Positions 56,092 to 56,576 of a DNA stretch of 56,576 nucleotides are shown in pieces; within the stretch, counting starts at the first letter, position 1; the number at the start of each line of letters is the position of its first letter. A model generated the notes under the pieces. It did not search any database, had not been told where the DNA came from, and was given only the letters and a program-made list of their open reading frames with translations. The stretch is from assembly GCA_037447605.1 (NCBI GenBank), contig CM074811.1, forward strand, positions 2,848,515 to 2,905,090. The letters are read 5' to 3'. The translations under genes were made by a program, and so were the position numbers. The DNA is from Zygnema circumcarinatum. Lineage: Eukaryota; Streptophyta; Zygnematophyceae; Zygnematales; Zygnemataceae.

Positions 56092-56410
56092 GGGGGAGAG
56101 GAGGGGAGAAAAAGAGAAAAGGGGGGAAAGGAAGGCGGGAGGGTAGCAGGGACTGGGGGACATGGGGAGGGGGAGAGAGAAGTTGCTTTCGTTTAATGGC
56201 CAGTTCATGAGAAGACACCAACAGTTGTGGATAGAAATGATGGCACTTTCAGTGGGATTCTCATGTGGGAAATAAGTCAATGCTCAATTTGACGGGAGCT
56301 TTGCTCTCCCTGCCTCTCTTACCGATCTCGTGTTCGGGTGCCCTCCCGCAGGTGTGGCGGAGTGATGGGAAAGTACGCGCGAGCGGGAGAGCTCCGCCCT
56401 AATCCGACCT
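53789..56410 (+). CDS. GI: GIGANTEA, circadian clock and flowering regulator, 3' end missing
   Basis: Nuclear and cytosolic co-chaperone and scaffold; in Arabidopsis it stabilises ZTL and acts with FKF1 in blue light. Six exons fit: 53789-53878, 54716-54787, 55009-55063, 55388-55530, 55772-56004, 56352-56410, giving about 217 of the usual 1150-1180 residues. Diagnostic blocks are VTAYVELFSQL, DDITELVRRHYPQ, LLDDVLASFVLHQPEHA, LACGEMLRVLTHYNRPVH and, strongest, PLTAWITDCLLASPLGIRSDYFRW then CGGVMGKYARAGELRP. Exon 1 (ATG at 53789) aligns loosely with the conserved RW-I-D-G-L start but lacks the FWPPP motif of land plants. Its acceptor in exon 2 may be 54715 or 54721, both in phase. After 56410 the frame stays open to the window end but no longer resembles GI, so I take GTGAGA at 56411 as a donor. 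Confidence 0.92.
53880..54480. repeat. Pyrimidine-rich low-complexity tract in GIGANTEA intron 1
   Basis: About 600 bp of CCCTCC, CCCGCCCTC and CT units on the sense strand, broken by a short GGGGGAGGGGGG hairpin-like patch near 54158-54168 and by the gap at 54067-54076. Confidence 0.9.
54067..54076. other. Assembly gap (10 N) in a poly-C run
   Basis: Ten N directly next to about 20 C residues. It lies in an intron, so it does not affect the coding call. Confidence 0.98.
56040..56180. repeat. GA-rich tract in GIGANTEA intron 5
   Basis: GAGAGA and GGGGAG units on the sense strand just after the donor at 56005, the opposite polarity to intron 1. Confidence 0.85.
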
Positions 56411-56576
56411 GTGAGAGTCACCCTCCCATCCTTCAGGAAAATAGCTTGAACGTCTTCACTATAAGAGCTCGTTTCAACGAAACAGATTGTAGCTGCGCTG
56501 CAGGTCTCTCTCTGCAACATCTCTCCCACATTCCCTCTCCTATCCCACTCCCTCCTCCTCTTCCGTCTACCCCCTC

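Noticed and set aside
56411-56576. GIGANTEA exon 6 continuing to the window end
   Set aside because: The frame is open, but the residues stop matching GI exactly at a good GTGAGA donor and become Pro-rich low complexity; kept as a possibility only.

Overview
The window is nuclear DNA of a green-lineage (streptophyte) eukaryote. Every protein gene is split by GT-AG introns. The gene set is plant-specific: GIGANTEA, a plastid-type PurK-PurE fusion, mitochondrial glycine decarboxylase P protein, a glycine-rich domain (DUF1399) protein and plant ALDH7. Exons are GC-rich and introns are full of pyrimidine or purine hexanucleotide arrays. The GIGANTEA N-terminus and several other proteins differ clearly from seed-plant sequences, so I infer a non-seed plant or a streptophyte alga. 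I cannot place the species. No tRNA, intact rRNA, CRISPR array or bacterial operon was seen.

Layout, left to right. (1) The 3' part of ALDH7 (+), cut by the left edge. (2) The complete 15-exon GLDP gene (-), convergent with ALDH7. (3) A 955-bp divergent promoter shared with the complete 15-exon AIR carboxylase gene PurK-PurE (+). (4) U11/U12-35K, a minor-spliceosome protein (-), convergent with PurKE. (5) A divergent promoter with a duplicated G-box module, leading into a GRDP/DUF1399 gene (+) that has a possible frameshift and a sequence gap. (6) A repeat-rich intergenic stretch with a 5S rRNA-derived fragment, a possible LTR-element primer site and GC-rich palindromes. (7) A GT61 glycosyltransferase (+). 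(8) An organelle- or nucleus-type HNH nuclease-domain gene (-). (9) A GT92 glycosyltransferase (-) with a large coiled-coil insertion. (10) A promoter region with a well-defined non-autonomous hAT transposon, GTAC-cored palindromes and a W-box cluster, leading to a secreted hevein-GH18 chitinase (+). (11) An unrecognised 890-residue nuclear-looking protein (+). (12) The first six exons of GIGANTEA (+), running off the right edge, preceded by evening-element-like and G-box sites.

Functionally, GLDP and PurKE share a promoter and a metabolic theme: the glycine cleavage system supplies one-carbon units, and purine synthesis uses glycine and formyl-folate. ALDH7 (lysine catabolism and aldehyde detoxification), the two glycosyltransferases and the chitinase are independent housekeeping or stress genes. 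The strongest non-genic signals are the 375-bp hAT element with an 8-bp target duplication, a dispersed 40-50 bp repeat present three times, the recurring GTACGGTC-type palindromes, and the GRDP exon that needs either a weak splice site or a one-base correction. Exon limits were deduced by hand from splice signals, reading phase and remembered family conservation. No search was run.
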